DNA of 64,000 nucleotides from Rhynchospora pubera (GCA_028095005.1 CM051461.1:59377840-59441839); one strand, 5' to 3'; shown: positions 9,701-21,230, counted from the stretch's first letter. Notes: generated by a model from the letters alone, not told the origin. Made by a program: numbers and translations.

Positions 9701-11707
9701 GCCCATCCCTGCCATCGCTAAATATAAAATGAACATATACAGCAAACAAAGTGAATATATAGACAATCTAAGTGAACACATACAAACAAATAAGTTCAAT
9801 GAAAATAAGTTGAATATGCATGTAAACTTCTAAACAAGTGATGACGACACTTATTTGTTTGTAAGTGTTCACTTGGATCGTTTATATGTTCACCTTATTT
9901 GCTATATATGTTCATTTTGTATTTAGCGATAGCTGGGATGGTATATTTGCTGATGGCACTTATAATTCCTGTTCAGAAATTATTAATTATCTATTTCTAT
10001 TTTTGCAAATTAATTAAGCCTGCAGGCAGATACTGATTATCTAAGATATTGTAAGATGCAAGAAAACATGTAAAAGAAGCCATGAATTAAGTTGCACTTT
10101 TCTTTGTCTGACGCATTCTCCATAGATAAAATCCAAATGCGGCAAGCCCCACAACAACCAAGCAAACAACCGTTGAAACCACTATTGCGACAGTTGAATT
10201 AGATTTTGTTCCTGCAGAAAAGTTATTCTAAGAAATTAGAATTAATGCATTGCGCCATTGTCAACAATGGGGACTTAAATTTATATGTTCGAGAGTAGCG
10301 AAATGATACTTGGTAAAGGTGCAAATGTTTTAATTTTTAAATATTATTATTAATTCTGAAGTCGGAACTCTCAGATAATTAATTAAGAAAGGACCAGAAT
10401 CTGGTTTGTAATTCTGTTTTAACTTATAATAAAGCTATGCACTCACTTACAATTAAACCTCGTATGAATTTGTATTAAGTTTTCTTTTTCAACTCGCAGA
10501 CTATTCTTTAAGATGTGTACTTTCCATTTTCATTGAAAAAAAATCAAAAAGAAAAAAGACTTCTTAAAATTTTCAATTTGACACAACTTTTTTATTCTTC
10601 AAAGAGTGAAGCAATTAATACATTAAGTGGCTGTTTGGATCGCTTAGAAATTTGGAGAATTTCATATTCTTAGGCATAAATTTATTGAGAAGTGTGTAAC
10701 TTTGTGAAGAGCTTAGATTGTTTATAATAAATTTATGCTTGAATTTTAAATTCTCCAAATTCAAATGCCATCCAAACAGACCCTAATAGTCGCTAATTAG
10801 TGTTAACGTTACTTATCAAATAAGTTACAAAATTTCTATTTAAAAATATGAGACCTGATGGAGGGTATCCTGGAGGTGCAGGTAAGGGGCTGACTGAAGG
10901 GTGGGGGGCAGCAGTCATCGACAAGAAGTATTGCTTAGGTTCGAAGGAACTGTTGATGCTTATTAGGTTCCACGACGTCTCATATTTTATGTAGCAGCTC
11001 CCGTATATTAACCTCATTCCTGGCGCATTCACATTGCCTGAGCAACGGGAGAAGTCGTCATTATCTATAGCACTCTGAAGACACTTTCTACACCCGTTTG
11101 GTGTCAGGTCCCTTGCGCATTGCACAAATGCTGAAATAGTTACTTTATCAGTTACCATCTTTCCAAGTGCTGCCATTCGTGGCTTTTGTGGTGCCTCCGT
11201 ACTTAAATTTGAGATGAAATTGATAACTAACTTCATTGATGCATCATCAATTGGAGATGGTATTGTATTATATGAGCAGTAGTGATCATGAGAATTTACT
11301 TGTGAGAAAAAAATTTTATTAGAGTATCTCAACAAGCATTGATCATAATAAATGATGGCAGTCGCACTTCTTGGGCATATTTCTGATGCTTCTAGGGATG
11401 TTGCGTTTCTCAGGCAAGAAATGCAATCCTCCACCGTATACTCGTCATAACACATAACAAGGCCATAAGCCTCATCTGGCCAATTGCCGGATGATAGGGT
11501 TGAAAAGCCACCATTTGTTGTTGCATCTCTATGGAGGTAGTCGACGAGAAGGATAAGGTTGAATTCAAAGGTGGATCCATTGGTATACTTATCTGTGGGT
11601 GAACAAATTGACGAAAGGAAATTACCTGCACTAGGTAGGAGCAGGAGAAGTGTTACAACAAGATAAGGAAAAAGCAGTACAACTGAGAGGGACGCTGCTG
11701 GGAGCAT
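6713..11707 (-). CDS. Cysteine-rich receptor-like protein kinase (CRK-A), seven exons
   Basis: Plasma-membrane receptor kinase of the plant CRK (DUF26) family. Exons on the minus strand: 11707-10855, 10211-10098, 9586-9366, 9213-9003, 8911-8668, 7770-7620, 7033-6713. Splice phases match throughout and give 704 residues and a TAA stop. Signal peptide about 1-28. Two Gnk2 domains carry C-x8-C-x2-C (C86, C95, C98; C197, C206, C209). One transmembrane helix about 291-315 is followed by a basic stop-transfer. The kinase has glycine loop GKGGFGAVYR, Lys408 in EIAVKRL, HRDLKVSN (Asp507), DFG (Asp525) and GTFGYMAPEY, so it should be active. CRKs act in redox, pathogen and stress signalling; the ligand is unknown. 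Intron 1 uses CAG/GTCTCA because the GTAAGT donor used by CRK-B is missing here. Introns contain three MITEs and a LINE scrap. Start: ATG at 11707, aligned with CRK-B. Confidence 0.93.
7392..7423 (+). mobile_element. Tiny LINE insertion (32 bp) in CRK-A intron 6
   Basis: Only the last bases of the LINE (TTTTGCCACCCGACCCTC) plus poly(A) are inserted. They are flanked by a 14-bp target duplication AAGGGAGAAAACCC at 7378-7391 and 7424-7437. The CRK-B intron has the empty site (TTTGAAAAGGAGAAGCTC near 45934). Confidence 0.88.
7954..8327. mobile_element. MITE in CRK-A intron 5
   Basis: Terminal inverted repeats CTCCGTTTGGATCAT and ATGATCCAAACGGAG enclose about 374 bp without coding capacity, with further internal palindromy (GGATGAAAAAGATGATCC). 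The matching CRK-B intron is about 370 bp shorter. I could not fix the target duplication. Confidence 0.8.
9665..9971. mobile_element. Mutator-type MITE in CRK-A intron 2
   Basis: A 307-bp foldback element with 9-bp target duplications TTCAGAAAT at 9656-9664 and 9972-9980. The inner part of the TIR is strong: CATCGCTAAATATAAAATGA on the left pairs with TCATTTTGTATTTAGCGATA on the right. CRK-B keeps the empty site with a single TTCAGAAAT (near 47924). Related to the element at 44242-44925. Confidence 0.9.
10627..10783 (-). mobile_element. Tourist-like MITE in CRK-A intron 1
   Basis: A 157-bp element with TIRs GTGGCTGTTTGGAT and ATCCAAACAGACCC and a 3-bp target duplication TAA. Same family as the copies at 51964, 59882 and 63163, but in the opposite orientation. 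CRK-B lacks it. Confidence 0.87.
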
Positions 11708-11910
11708 GATGGTGTTTGTAATTGAGGGATGCTTGAAGTTGAAAGTTAAACATTCGTCTGAGGATTTTAATAGAGTGATGAAATAATGCTAATATTGATC
11801 TACTCTCGCCAACTAAAACCTTTAAATTAAAAAAAGAAATTGTAATATTATATCGTTCTTCATTAGAAAATTCGTAAACTGAAAGGGTCTAATTACTCTG
11901 ACGACGGGAT

Positions 11911-12266
11911 TGTTATGGTAAGCTAGTAATGTTGTTATATTGACACGAATCTGCTAAAACAATAGCATACTAATATAGAAAGTTAATTTTTGTTGAAAAC
12001 TAGTCTTTGGTAATATTTGTTTCTTAATTCGTATATGTTATATTTTACTTTTATGGCAATTAGAAAATAAGAAAGCAATTGTTATTCTAGACAGTATTGT
12101 ATTAGAAAATATTTTTCTTACTATGTAATTGATGTAATAGTAGTATAAAGTAATGAAAGAAAACAGAAAATGGTGTAGCAAGATTTACACACCACAAAAA
12201 AAAAAATTCTCTTTGTTCTGTCTGTGATCATTGTGAATTGAGTTGATTACTTGAGTATTTCCAACA
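11911..12266 (+). repeat. 5' LTR of the gag-only element
   Basis: 356 bp, starts TGTTATGGTAAGC and ends TTTCCAACA. It is repeated at 13192-13545. Confidence 0.93.
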
Positions 12267-12268
12267 AT

Positions 12269-12279
12269 TGGTATCAGAG
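12269..12279 (+). promoter_or_regulatory. Primer-binding site, initiator tRNA-Met type
   Basis: TGGTATCAGAG starts two bases after the LTR end. It matches the classic copia primer site complementary to the 3' end of initiator tRNA-Met. Confidence 0.9.
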
Positions 12280-12288
12280 TGCACTGTT

Positions 12289-13161
12289 ATGGGAGACAAC
12301 AACACCGAGATAAAAAAGACTCCACCACCGAAAGTACTGGTGAGAGGAGGTGGTGTGCTAATCCAGTATCCCATGTTGAACCATGAGAATTATGGCTTGT
12401 GGGCTATAAAAATGAAGATCATCATGCGATCCCTGTGTGTATGGGAAGCAATAGATGGTAGTGCATCGATTGATGTAGAGAAGGATCATGGTGTCATGGC
12501 AGCGATCTCTCAAGCCGTGCCAGATGATGTGATGATGACAATTGCTGAAAAGGAAACAACGAAAGAGGCATGGGAGGCAATCAAGGAGATGAGTATAGGT
12601 GAGGACCGTGTCAAAAAAGCAAGGGCACAAGTCCTAAAGCGACAGTTTGATCGGATTGTTATGGATGATTCCGACAACATTCTTGATTTTTCAAGGAGAT
12701 TTAATTGTGTTGTGAGCGAGATTCGCTCTCTTGGAGAAGAATCGAAAGAAAGCACTGTAGTTGAAAAATTATTTGGAGTTGTCCCTGATAGGTTTCTTCC
12801 AATTATTGGTACCATAGAACAATGGGGGGACATGACCACGATGTCTGTTACAGAGGCAATAGGGCGATTGCGAGTCTTTGAGGAAAGTTTGAAAGGGAGA
12901 CGCAAATTTGAGGAAGAAGAAGAGCAGTTGTTATTGACACGAGCACAGTGGGAAGCATTAGCTCTAAAAGAAAAGAAAGACGGTGAAGGAAAAAGGTCAT
13001 ATAAAAAATTTGACAAGTCAAAGGTTAAGTGTTTCAATTGCTTAGAATATGGTCACTTTGCTTCTGAATGCACCCAATTTCAAAAGGAGAAGGCATATGT
13101 GGTAGAAGTAGAAGATGATGAACCTGCTTTGTTGATGCTTGAAGCAAACGAGTTAATGTGA
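12289..13161 (+). CDS. Copia-type GAG polyprotein (capsid/nucleocapsid), intact
   Basis: 290 residues. The open frame runs further upstream into the primer-binding site, but the first ATG is at 12289 (MGDNNTEIKK). The N-terminal half has the copia gag layout (HENYGLWAIKMKIIM..., then VKKARAQVLKRQFDRIVM) typical of the UBN2/Retrotran_gag_2 family. A zinc knuckle C-x2-C-x4-H-x4-C sits at C248, C251, H256 and C261. The reading frame ends with TGA just before the 3' LTR; no protease, integrase or reverse transcriptase follows. The protein would assemble particles and package RNA, with enzymes supplied by an autonomous relative. An intact frame although the LTRs have diverged by about 6 percent is notable. 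Confidence 0.93.
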   Translation: MGDNNTEIKKTPPPKVLVRGGGVLIQYPMLNHENYGLWAIKMKIIMRSLCVWEAIDGSASIDVEKDHGVMAAISQAVPDDVMMTIAEKETTKEAWEAIKEMSIGEDRVKKARAQVLKRQFDRIVMDDSDNILDFSRRFNCVVSEIRSLGEESKESTVVEKLFGVVPDRFLPIIGTIEQWGDMTTMSVTEAIGRLRVFEESLKGRRKFEEEEEQLLLTRAQWEALALKEKKDGEGKRSYKKFDKSKVKCFNCLEYGHFASECTQFQKEKAYVVEVEDDEPALLMLEANELM

Positions 13162-13191
13162 AAGCCGACATGACTAGCTTAGGGAAGTGAA

Positions 13192-13545
13192 TGTTATGGT
13201 AAGCTAGTAGTGTTGTTATATTGACACGAATCTGCTAAAGCAATAGCATACCAATATAGAAAGTTAATTTTTGTTGAGTACTAGTCTTTGGTAATATTTA
13301 TTTCTTAATTTGTATATGTTATGTTTTATTTTTATGGCAATTAGAAAATAAGAAAGCAATTGTTATTCTAGACAGTATTGTATTAGGAAATATTTTTCTT
13401 ACTATGTAATAGATGTAATAGTAGTATAAAATAATGAAAGAATACAAAAAATGGTGTAGCAAGATTTACACACCACAGAAAAAAAAAATTTCTCTATTCT
13501 GTCTGTGCTCATTGTGAATTGAGTTGATTACTCAAGTATTTTCAA
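13192..13545 (+). repeat. 3' LTR of the gag-only element
   Basis: About 354 bp matching 11911-12266; the terminal CA is altered (TTTTCAATG). Confidence 0.9.
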
Positions 13546-14741
13546 TGTGATTTAATTAGTTTTTGACAACGGCATCAAAAGAATTCCTTATGTGCGTGGA
13601 GACTTACATCAGTAAGACAAATGTAAAATCAATAAATAAATAAACAAGTATTTCTGCTGATAATAAAACATTATATTTTTTTTAAAATATCTGACGAACA
13701 ATTAATAAATTTGTGACTACCCATATATAAAATTTCAGTGCGAATTTAAATTTCTCTTATTTTGAATCTTGCAGTATTTTTTGGAATTTTTAAATTTAAC
13801 ATATAAATATTAAAACTCTTTACACAAAAAACTAATTGTCCTACAAGATTTTATACAAAGATGTTACATTAGACACCTTAGATAATCATATTATTATACG
13901 TCATATTTTGAAGTTTTGCACCATTTGTGTTAACATACACGAGGGCGCATACTAGATATAAGCCTAACCTACGATACTTCACAAAATAATCAGGGCGTTA
14001 GTTCAAGCTTGTATATCAACATCTGAATCGCAAAAACAACCAATCGATATGAAATTGCTGAATATTGTGATATTTATTTAGCAATTTAAATTCCAAATTT
14101 TATCAAACGACAGCTTATTTAATTTAAATACTTCAAAAAAAGTTATGCATGAGAGATAGCATGAACAAATAATTAAAAATATATTATTGTTGAAGTTCAT
14201 TAGTTCTAGTATGAGACAAATTCCACAAACTAATTTCTACATTTATACAACAAATTTGTGCATCAAGTCATTGTAAAACATAAACACATATTAAAATTTA
14301 AACACCTTTTAAAATATAAAGCGTCTTGTAAGTAGCTTTCGTGGTACCCCTGTTATCCGCAATAGTTTTTCTCACAACCTCGCCATGAGCCCATGATGGT
14401 CAATAAAACGGCATATGTAATTTCACTGTTAGAAACCTCACCAGTAGCTTTTGAATTTCAAGTTTTCAACCAAAATATTTCACTTCTAGAATACCTAGCT
14501 AGCCTAACTTTCGACAAAATATATATTGTTAGAAACCAATTTATATATTATTTTGAAATCTTGTTTTTTGCTGTTTGTTGGGTTGGAGAGAAGATTTATT
14601 GAACTAAAAAAATTCTGAATGTAATTTCATTGATGTTTTTTATAAAAGTGAAATGAGAGTCTCAATTTGACATTCTTTTGAGTATTTATAACAGCTTCTT
14701 GTACACACACACACATATATATATATATATAGCTTTATTCT
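13546..14741. other. Upstream flank of CRK-A, no gene seen
   Basis: Homologous to the upstream flank of CRK-B (49640-50235 and 51630-51945) up to about 14270. It holds the empty sites for the CRK-B LINE (near 13780) and the CACTA element (near 13968). A (CA)n(TA)n microsatellite is at 14705-14731. Confidence 0.7.
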
Positions 14742-15000
14742 CAGTGGCGGAGCCAGAAAAAAATTTAATGGGTTCAAGTATTATGTTAACTCTTAATGTT
14801 GATATATTATTATGATATTTACCAACAAAATCTAATTATGGGATCAACAATAAAATTATTATCATATTAAATGGGATTCAAATGCTACTTTTACTAAGAT
14901 AATTGTTGATATGTAACTAAAAATACAAAATAAATATGTGTAGTTAGTAAATTAAATGGGGGACATTGCACCCCATTCCATCCATTTAAATCCGCCACTG
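14742..15000. mobile_element. hAT-type MITE
   Basis: 259 bp with TIRs CAGTGGCGGA and TCCGCCACTG and a perfect 8-bp target duplication TTTATTCT at 14734-14741 and 15001-15008. No coding capacity. Confidence 0.95.
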
Positions 15001-16785
15001 TTTATTCTGAATGGAAGTTATGCTCTTGACTCATCGGGGGCGTTCAATGTACTTTTTTGTTTCTCAATTTGTTTTAAAGAAAAGAGAAAGGCTTTCATTG
15101 TCAAGCCTTTCGACTTCTAAAAAGCCTAAAAGACTTCCCTAGCCATATTTCATTCGATGTTAAATCAGCTATTAGAATTCTTTTCGCTATGATGATGAGC
15201 TAGAATCTGACAAGCAAAGATGATTATTATAATACATAAATTCGGATATGATACAAGTGAGATATTAAATGAATACATGTACTGATATAATGCTATCAAA
15301 TATGAATACAATTACAAATGCAATTTGGGTATATTAAAAAATATTTATCATATTTTATCCAAAAGAAACATAGGCATTATGTTCATCAACAAAACTAACA
15401 ACATAACGAACAGGGGTTACATTTTATATTTTAATCAAGTGTAGTTAAAATGGACTAATCAGTTATCTAAAACGAACTTAGTTTTCAGTCTACTTGAAAT
15501 GTGGAAAATAAAAAAATATTGTATCCTGTTTCTTCAAAAAAAAAAAATATTGTATCCTGATCGTGACGTAAACTAAGAGCTTTTATTGTACTGAAAATGT
15601 ATACAAACTAACATTACAAACAGAGGCGGCTTTAAAGAGACCCAATCGGGTGCAAATGAAATAATAGTCAATTACGTTACATGCAATATGCAAATTAGAT
15701 GTTCATTTGACAGGTACGGTAGAACGTACTTGAAGATGAGATGGCGGTTTCATCGCATAAAATGACTTTGTCATGGCTCCATGACATGTTACATCCAACA
15801 TTGAGCAGGACAAAAACAGGGGTAGCACACAGATGACTATTGAACAATTCAAAAATTTAACACAGTTGTTCCCAGCTACATGCTTGGCAGTTAGCACGAA
15901 TGGCGACGGCGAAGACTTTCTGGATTTCTCGGAAACAAATATAATTAAATTGTGTTGCCCGTGTTGGCACCGTGGCACCATATAAAAAAAATAAAAAATA
16001 AAAAGAAGCTACAAGAACACGCATTATCCAAATTTTGACCTTTTATTCAATCAATTAACATTTTAACTACTGTGTGAAAAAGCACTTTGACATAACATTA
16101 GAAACATTGTCCCGATAATAACAAACAAGAACTGTCCAAGTAAAATGGATCAGTGATGTTCATCAATAAGGTGAAACCAGCCAGATGTTCATCAATCATC
16201 AAAAAAAAAAAAGGTTGTGATGTTCATATTTAGCAGGTGAAACCAGCCAGATGACGAAACTAAGAACTCTCCAAATAAAATGGAACAGTGATGTTTCTTT
16301 AATTTTCTTATATTATTGGTTACAGTAACTATAAGTCAAACTTCATATTTACATTCCTTAGGTGGTGCAAAATATTTTATTATAACACATAAAATTAAGT
16401 AAAGAAAAGGGTTTTAATATCTCAATATTTTGATGCCATCAAGATCATAACTTTTTCCTTTTGTTCTTTTTTCAAAATTTAAAATAAAAAATTGAGTCTA
16501 CATCATTTGATCTTGTTCGAATTAACGAGGAATGCGATAATTTATTGATGAGTAAATTTTGCGGATATCCCTAAAATTCATGCATAATTCAGTTGTAGTC
16601 ACTAAACTTTAATTTATCCTTTTTAACTCACTAAACTTGCAAATAATTTAAATTCACTAAACTTGCAAATAATTCAAATTCAGTCACTTTTCCTGATTAA
16701 TTGATTTGGGGTGCAAAATAAGAGCCATGAATCATATTTCACTTCATTATTTTCTCTCTCTAAGTGCCAATCGTGTATTGCAAAC
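15001..16785. other. Intergenic, no gene seen
   Basis: AT-rich. A 13-bp poly(A)-bearing scrap (TTTCTTCAAAAAA, 15529-15541) lies between two copies of AAAAAATATTGTATCCTG (15511-15528 and 15542-15559) and looks like a minimal retroposition event. A possible 92-codon minus ORF at 15703-15981 has no recognisable features. Confidence 0.6.
16130..16293. repeat. Local direct duplication
   Basis: AGGTGAAACCAGCCAGATG occurs at 16169-16187 and 16235-16253, and the flanks AAGAACT-TCCAA-TAAAATGGA-CAGTGATGTT are also repeated. It is a small rearranged duplication with a poly(A) run between the copies. Confidence 0.75.
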
Positions 16786-16847
16786 ATGTCGTGTCGTGTC
16801 GTGTCAAACATGCGCGTGTCAAAATTCGTTTTGTGTCGTGTTGACAC

Positions 16848-19800
16848 TGTTTGACCCTAAAATATGTCTTATAAATGCAATAAAATGGATAAATGGAGAG
16901 GATCAGTCTGAAACAAATGGAGGAGAAGAGAGGCGCTGGGTTCAAATCCCCTTTTCTGCAGAGCGTTTTGCGTGTGCCTGTTCTGTACACCGACAAACTA
17001 TTTCAATGAAATCCAGCGCACCGGTTCACGTGAGCCGAGAGCAGGCGAAAGAAACAGAGAGGGCCTCCCCTCCCAAACAGATCTGTTAAAAGGCGATCAA
17101 GACCAGAAGCGAAAGGGGGGAGAGGGGAGCGAATTGGAGGTTTTCTTTCAGAGAGAAATCGAAGGAGAAAAAATTGAAGCGAAATCGAAGAAGAAGAGGA
17201 ACCAAGAAGCAAGACCAGAGGCAATCCGACGGTTCTCCATTGAAGATCGGAGCTCTGATAGAGAAAGAGTTAGGTTAGCTACTTGTAATAGGTGAGAGAG
17301 AGAAGCTTGAGTGTTGTTCTTGCGTTAGAAGAAAGGGAAGAGCAATTGTACTCTAAATTGATACAAGAAGGTAATAAACTTCAAACCTGATGTGATTTGA
17401 TGAAGAATATGCGGAAGAATTGATCAATTCTGTGCTTGATTTTGTAATTTCTCGTTGTTTCTCGATCCGATCTTCTTTTAATGAAATTGTGATGATTACT
17501 GATGAGATTATGCCCCGCTTTTCTGATTTCTGTGCATAGATTCGTAGTTTAAACAGTGAATTGACCTGATTGATGATAAAATTTAGGATTGCATAAAGAA
17601 CTCGAACCAATTGTGCTAATCATGACACTTAGCTAGAACATTGATATGATCCGTTCTTGTCAGAATTGTAAACCAATCGCTTCTTATTTGAATCTTACAT
17701 GCAAGCTTTAATCTTGAATGATCCAGGTCAATGATCAAATAAGATCTTGATTGTTACCATTGAGTACCCAAATATAACACTGGAAGTTCGTTTCTTTGAT
17801 AAGTTACTTGAAATTGCATACTAGTTAAGTGTGAAAGCCTCCGTGGATTTAAATGTGACTCTAGACCAGCTAAATTAACTTTTTCTTGATAAACATAGTT
17901 TTGTGAGATGCAATGTCCTTGTTGATTATACCGATTTTTGCTCAAGTTTAATTAGGCTCAGATGCACTGTATATGAAAGCATATTTGTCTGTGGGTAAAA
18001 GAATTTCCATAACCAGTCAGTGTTGAGGTATTCATTTAGCAATGTCCATTGAATTTCATGATAATTTATTACCTTTTACCTCACATTACAAGATAGAACG
18101 CCGTTCTATCTCCCCTTGTTACCAACCATCAAAGTCTGACTGAGACGCCGTCTCATATAGTCAGATTTTGATGAGGATTAAAATTAAAAATTAATACAAA
18201 AACAAGGGGAGGTGCTGCCAAATTTTCTTCAGGAATTATGCATAGGAATAAGCCAGTTTCTTAAGGTTTATTGTATAAAAATACAGAATTTTATATCCTA
18301 GTATTATTCCCTTTCTTTAATGTAATATGAAGTGACCCTCTTGCACAATTTATATGAAGTATTACTTGTTAATTGTTAATGGCCCATTTGAACTTAGAAT
18401 AGACAAGTGCATGACAGTGACATTTCAATGGGGTTCTGTATAGTATAGAAATTTACATAACTTGAGTGTTTAAGTATTAGGTTTTTACCTAGAATTAATA
18501 CCTCTTTTACCTTTCTGAATACTTGTCATAAGAAATGTTTTAAAAAAAAAAGAATGCTTTTCCCTAATGTTAAAAGTTCTGGACGTTTGATGTACACAGA
18601 TCAATATCCCGAGAATTGCAATTAGTTATGTTTAGAACCAAAAACATATCTGAATGTTTCTTTTAATCTGTTTAAAAGTAATACAAATTGCATAGATTAT
18701 AACAAGCCTAGAGATAATAAAGTTGGTTTGCAACCTTTGTAAAAAGAATGAAATGGAAGACCTTTATGTAAAGTTACTTCAATAATAGCATGGACAGCTG
18801 TAGCATGATATATGTAGCTGTATAAAGTTAATCTTCCCATTTTAGAAAGTTCATTAGCAAATAAAATAGCAAATAGAACTGCACTCTAGGGGTATTTTTG
18901 GAAACCATTTGAAAAACTCATGTTAAGCTATAAGTATCTCAATAAAAAAACACAACCTGATGGTGTCTCTGTGCATGTAGTGTGGGGTATTTTTATCTAA
19001 TTTTGTAATGTCTAAATGAGGTCCAGTTCCTTCACATCCTCAACTTTGACATTCTCATAATATGCTAAATCATGGTTAATGATAGATTCCGTTTCTAAAA
19101 AAAAAGGGTACATTTTGGAAGATCATAAGTAACATGAAGAGTGGTTTAGGTAGTCAGGATACAAACTAGATATAAAAATATATATTTCATTTTATACATC
19201 AAAAAGGTAAATGAATGTATATATGCTGCTATATTCAATTCTACCTTACTGACTAGTTTCTCTCTTTGTTACAACAGGTACTTACAAAAGATTTGAAGAT
19301 TCTGACTTGGTTGCATGTAATAATAGGATTTGTGTAATAAGAATTTGACATAACATAAATTTGTAAACGCTTTAAGATGATTCAGGATTTTACTCTTCCT
19401 TTCCTAAGTTGCACGTGCAAAGTTTGACATAGGTTCTGTAATTTAGAAATGATATAAACATGTATATACTGATATTTGGTATTTATCCATATATGTCAGT
19501 GTTATATTGATATGGAAAAGTATCAAGCCCAGGTGGTACATAATCTTAGGTGCTTGCAATAACTGTCCATTCTCAAGTGTGATATACCGGAATGTCAAAG
19601 TCTCAAGCTGATAATTGAATAGTAGTGTTGTACAATTGCACGTGTAGAGAAATGTACAAGCCTAATGAAATGCAAAGTCAAAAGTTACATCCGTTCCCAT
19701 ACCCAAACCTATCACTTCTTTGTATCGATACCAAGGAAACCTCACTGATACCAGTTCAATTAAATTGCTAATCTAAATTTGCTCCAGACCTCCTCTATAC

Positions 19801-20787
19801 TACACTTCTCTGTACCATTTTCCTTATCGTACCGGCCTGCTGTTACACCTGAACTGCTGCTCGTGTGTACTGACTTCATGTCAGAACCACTGTACCGATT
19901 CCCAAACCTCATATTCAATCATTGTACCAACCTTTCTTCTCACTGATTTTGAAATGCAATGTAGTTATCCATATTAAGCCAGATGACCATTGACACGAGA
20001 AGTAACACATGAACTCAGTACCCCTTTTACTGGTGCCGAAACTTGCACCTAATGCAAATGCCACATAAGTGCCAATACCCTGCACTGATATCAAATGAAA
20101 CTCAAATCGGTACCCCTGTGTCAAAACCCCTGAAGTCCCAATGTAAAAACCCAAAAGTCTATAAACCCCAAAACACAAAGCCAAAAGTCAAATGCCAGAA
20201 AACATGAACCAAAGTCAAACCCTAAAACAAACCATCGAAACTCAAACCCAAAAAGCTAAAAATCATGAAACCCAAATCCAAAAGACCAAAAATCCCAAAC
20301 CAAATCTGATTCAAATAGAACCAACAAACCTAAACTAACCTTAGTCAACTGTCAATTGGGTCCCGTCCATAAAGTCTGGTACCATCAATCGAATGATCAA
20401 ATAGTCCTCAATTGGGTCCCGTCAATTAAGTCTGGTACCATCAATTGAGTATGGTTTAAGCCAAAAGAATAAGCCCCCCACATGAACACGAAAATCACTT
20501 TAGAGACGATTTCCCTTGCCTATTGCGTACAATTCTTTAGATCCCTTAATCAGAGGTTCTCGTGAGCGATCACGAGGTAATTAACAGTAGGGGCTTGCGC
20601 CTATTGGAAAGAAAGGACCCGCAAAATTAATAAACCCTTTTAAGAAGCGACTCTTGTTTTGGTTCTCTTGTCGCTAAGAGAGTCTTATACAGAGATCGAA
20701 CCTTAAGGGGGGTGAATCTAAGGCATTTTCCTTTTCTCGAGGGAACCCATTCCATCCTTTGAGAGAAACGACGAAAAAGCCCATACA
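16848..20787 (+). repeat. 5' LTR of the LARD
   Basis: 3,940 bp, starts TGTTTGACCC and ends CCCATACA. Non-coding. It contains a nested hairpin at 18091-18209 and a 62-bp direct repeat near its end (CAATTGGGTCCCGTC at about 20354 and 20412). Confidence 0.96.
18091..18209. other. Nested hairpin in the LARD LTR
   Basis: AGATAGAAC-gcc-GTTCTATCT (18091-18111) is followed by three nested arms: CCCCTTGTT (18112) with AACAAGGGG (18201), ATCAAAGTCTGAC (18128) with GTCAGATTTTGAT (18160), and TGAGAC-gcc-GTCTCA (18141-18155). The same structure is at 27714-27832. It may be a captured foldback element or an RNA structure. Confidence 0.85.
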
Positions 20788-20794
20788 GATTCTC

Positions 20795-20813
20795 TGGCAC
20801 GCCCGGTGGGACC
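20795..20813 (+). promoter_or_regulatory. Primer-binding site of the LARD
   Basis: TGGCACGCCCGGTGGGACC begins 7 nt after the LTR end. It starts with the required TGG (pairing with CCA). I did not assign the tRNA species. Confidence 0.7.
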
Positions 20814-20899
20814 TCTTTCTCCTCTCATCTTTGGGATTTAAAGGGTGTAATGTAGAAGCTAGGAAAAATCGTCCAAAATTTTGTAAAATACTAATGACT

Positions 20900-21230
20900 T
20901 CTTGTGGAGTGTTATTCTTTGCAGAAAAATCTTCTCGATTGAATTGTCATCACATTCGCTGGGGCAATTCTCTGGGGCAGACATCAAACGACCTAAAGCT
21001 TGGTGAAAACAAGGCGAAAATGAAGTGATATTCTTTCAAACAAACGGTCGCCGCAGACACTGGGGCAACTCTTTGGGACAGACCCCCATATCATAAAGCA
21101 TGGTGAAATCAAAATGAAGAAAAAAGAAGAAGAAATGGCATTCTCTCAAACAACTTATCACCGCATTCGCTGGGGCAGTTCTTTGGGGCAGCCATCATAT
21201 ATCCAAAAGCATGGTGACTCAAAATAAAGA
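20900..21230. repeat. Imperfect ~115-bp tandem repeat in the LARD internal region
   Basis: Three copies built around a CGCTGGGGCAATTCTCTGGGG-like core and an AAAGC-TGGTGA motif at about 20957, 21060 and 21168. Non-coding. Confidence 0.75.

Larger units (their letters stand above)
11911..13545 (+). mobile_element. Gag-only copia-type LTR element (TR-GAG-like) upstream of CRK-A
   Basis: Complete small non-autonomous element: 5' LTR 11911-12266, primer-binding site, one gag ORF, a short purine-rich stretch (AGGGAAGTGAA, 13180-13191), 3' LTR 13192-13545. The LTRs differ at roughly 6 percent of positions, so the insertion is not recent. It begins 204 bp upstream of the CRK-A start codon, head-to-head with the gene. 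The same place in CRK-B is empty (GAGAGGATGTGATTT near 49631). The target duplication is not clean: GGGAT on the left and GTGAT on the right if the 3' LTR has lost a base. Elements of this design are known from plants as terminal-repeat retrotransposons with GAG domain. Confidence 0.92.
6150..14270. repeat. Duplication arm A (contains CRK-A)
   Basis: This arm aligns colinearly, in the same orientation, with 44020-51945: the 3' flank (for example GAGAATAAAATCTTTCTAAA near 6272 and 44125), all exons, introns, and about 2.5 kb upstream including the string TAGTATGAGACAAATTCCACA near 14207. Gaps are due to private insertions. It is a segmental or tandem duplication of the whole gene with promoter. 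Confidence 0.88.

Noticed and set aside
11911..13545. Host zinc-knuckle gene
   Set aside because: Direct LTRs, primer-binding site and gag layout identify it as a retroelement.
16935..16955. tRNA-like B box (GGTTCAAATCC) in the LARD LTR
   Set aside because: No A box at proper spacing and no cloverleaf; probably chance or promoter-like only.
16972..17295. 107-codon frame in the LARD LTR (also 26595-26918)
   Set aside because: Low-complexity Glu/Lys/Arg frame in purine-rich LTR DNA; no recognisable domain.
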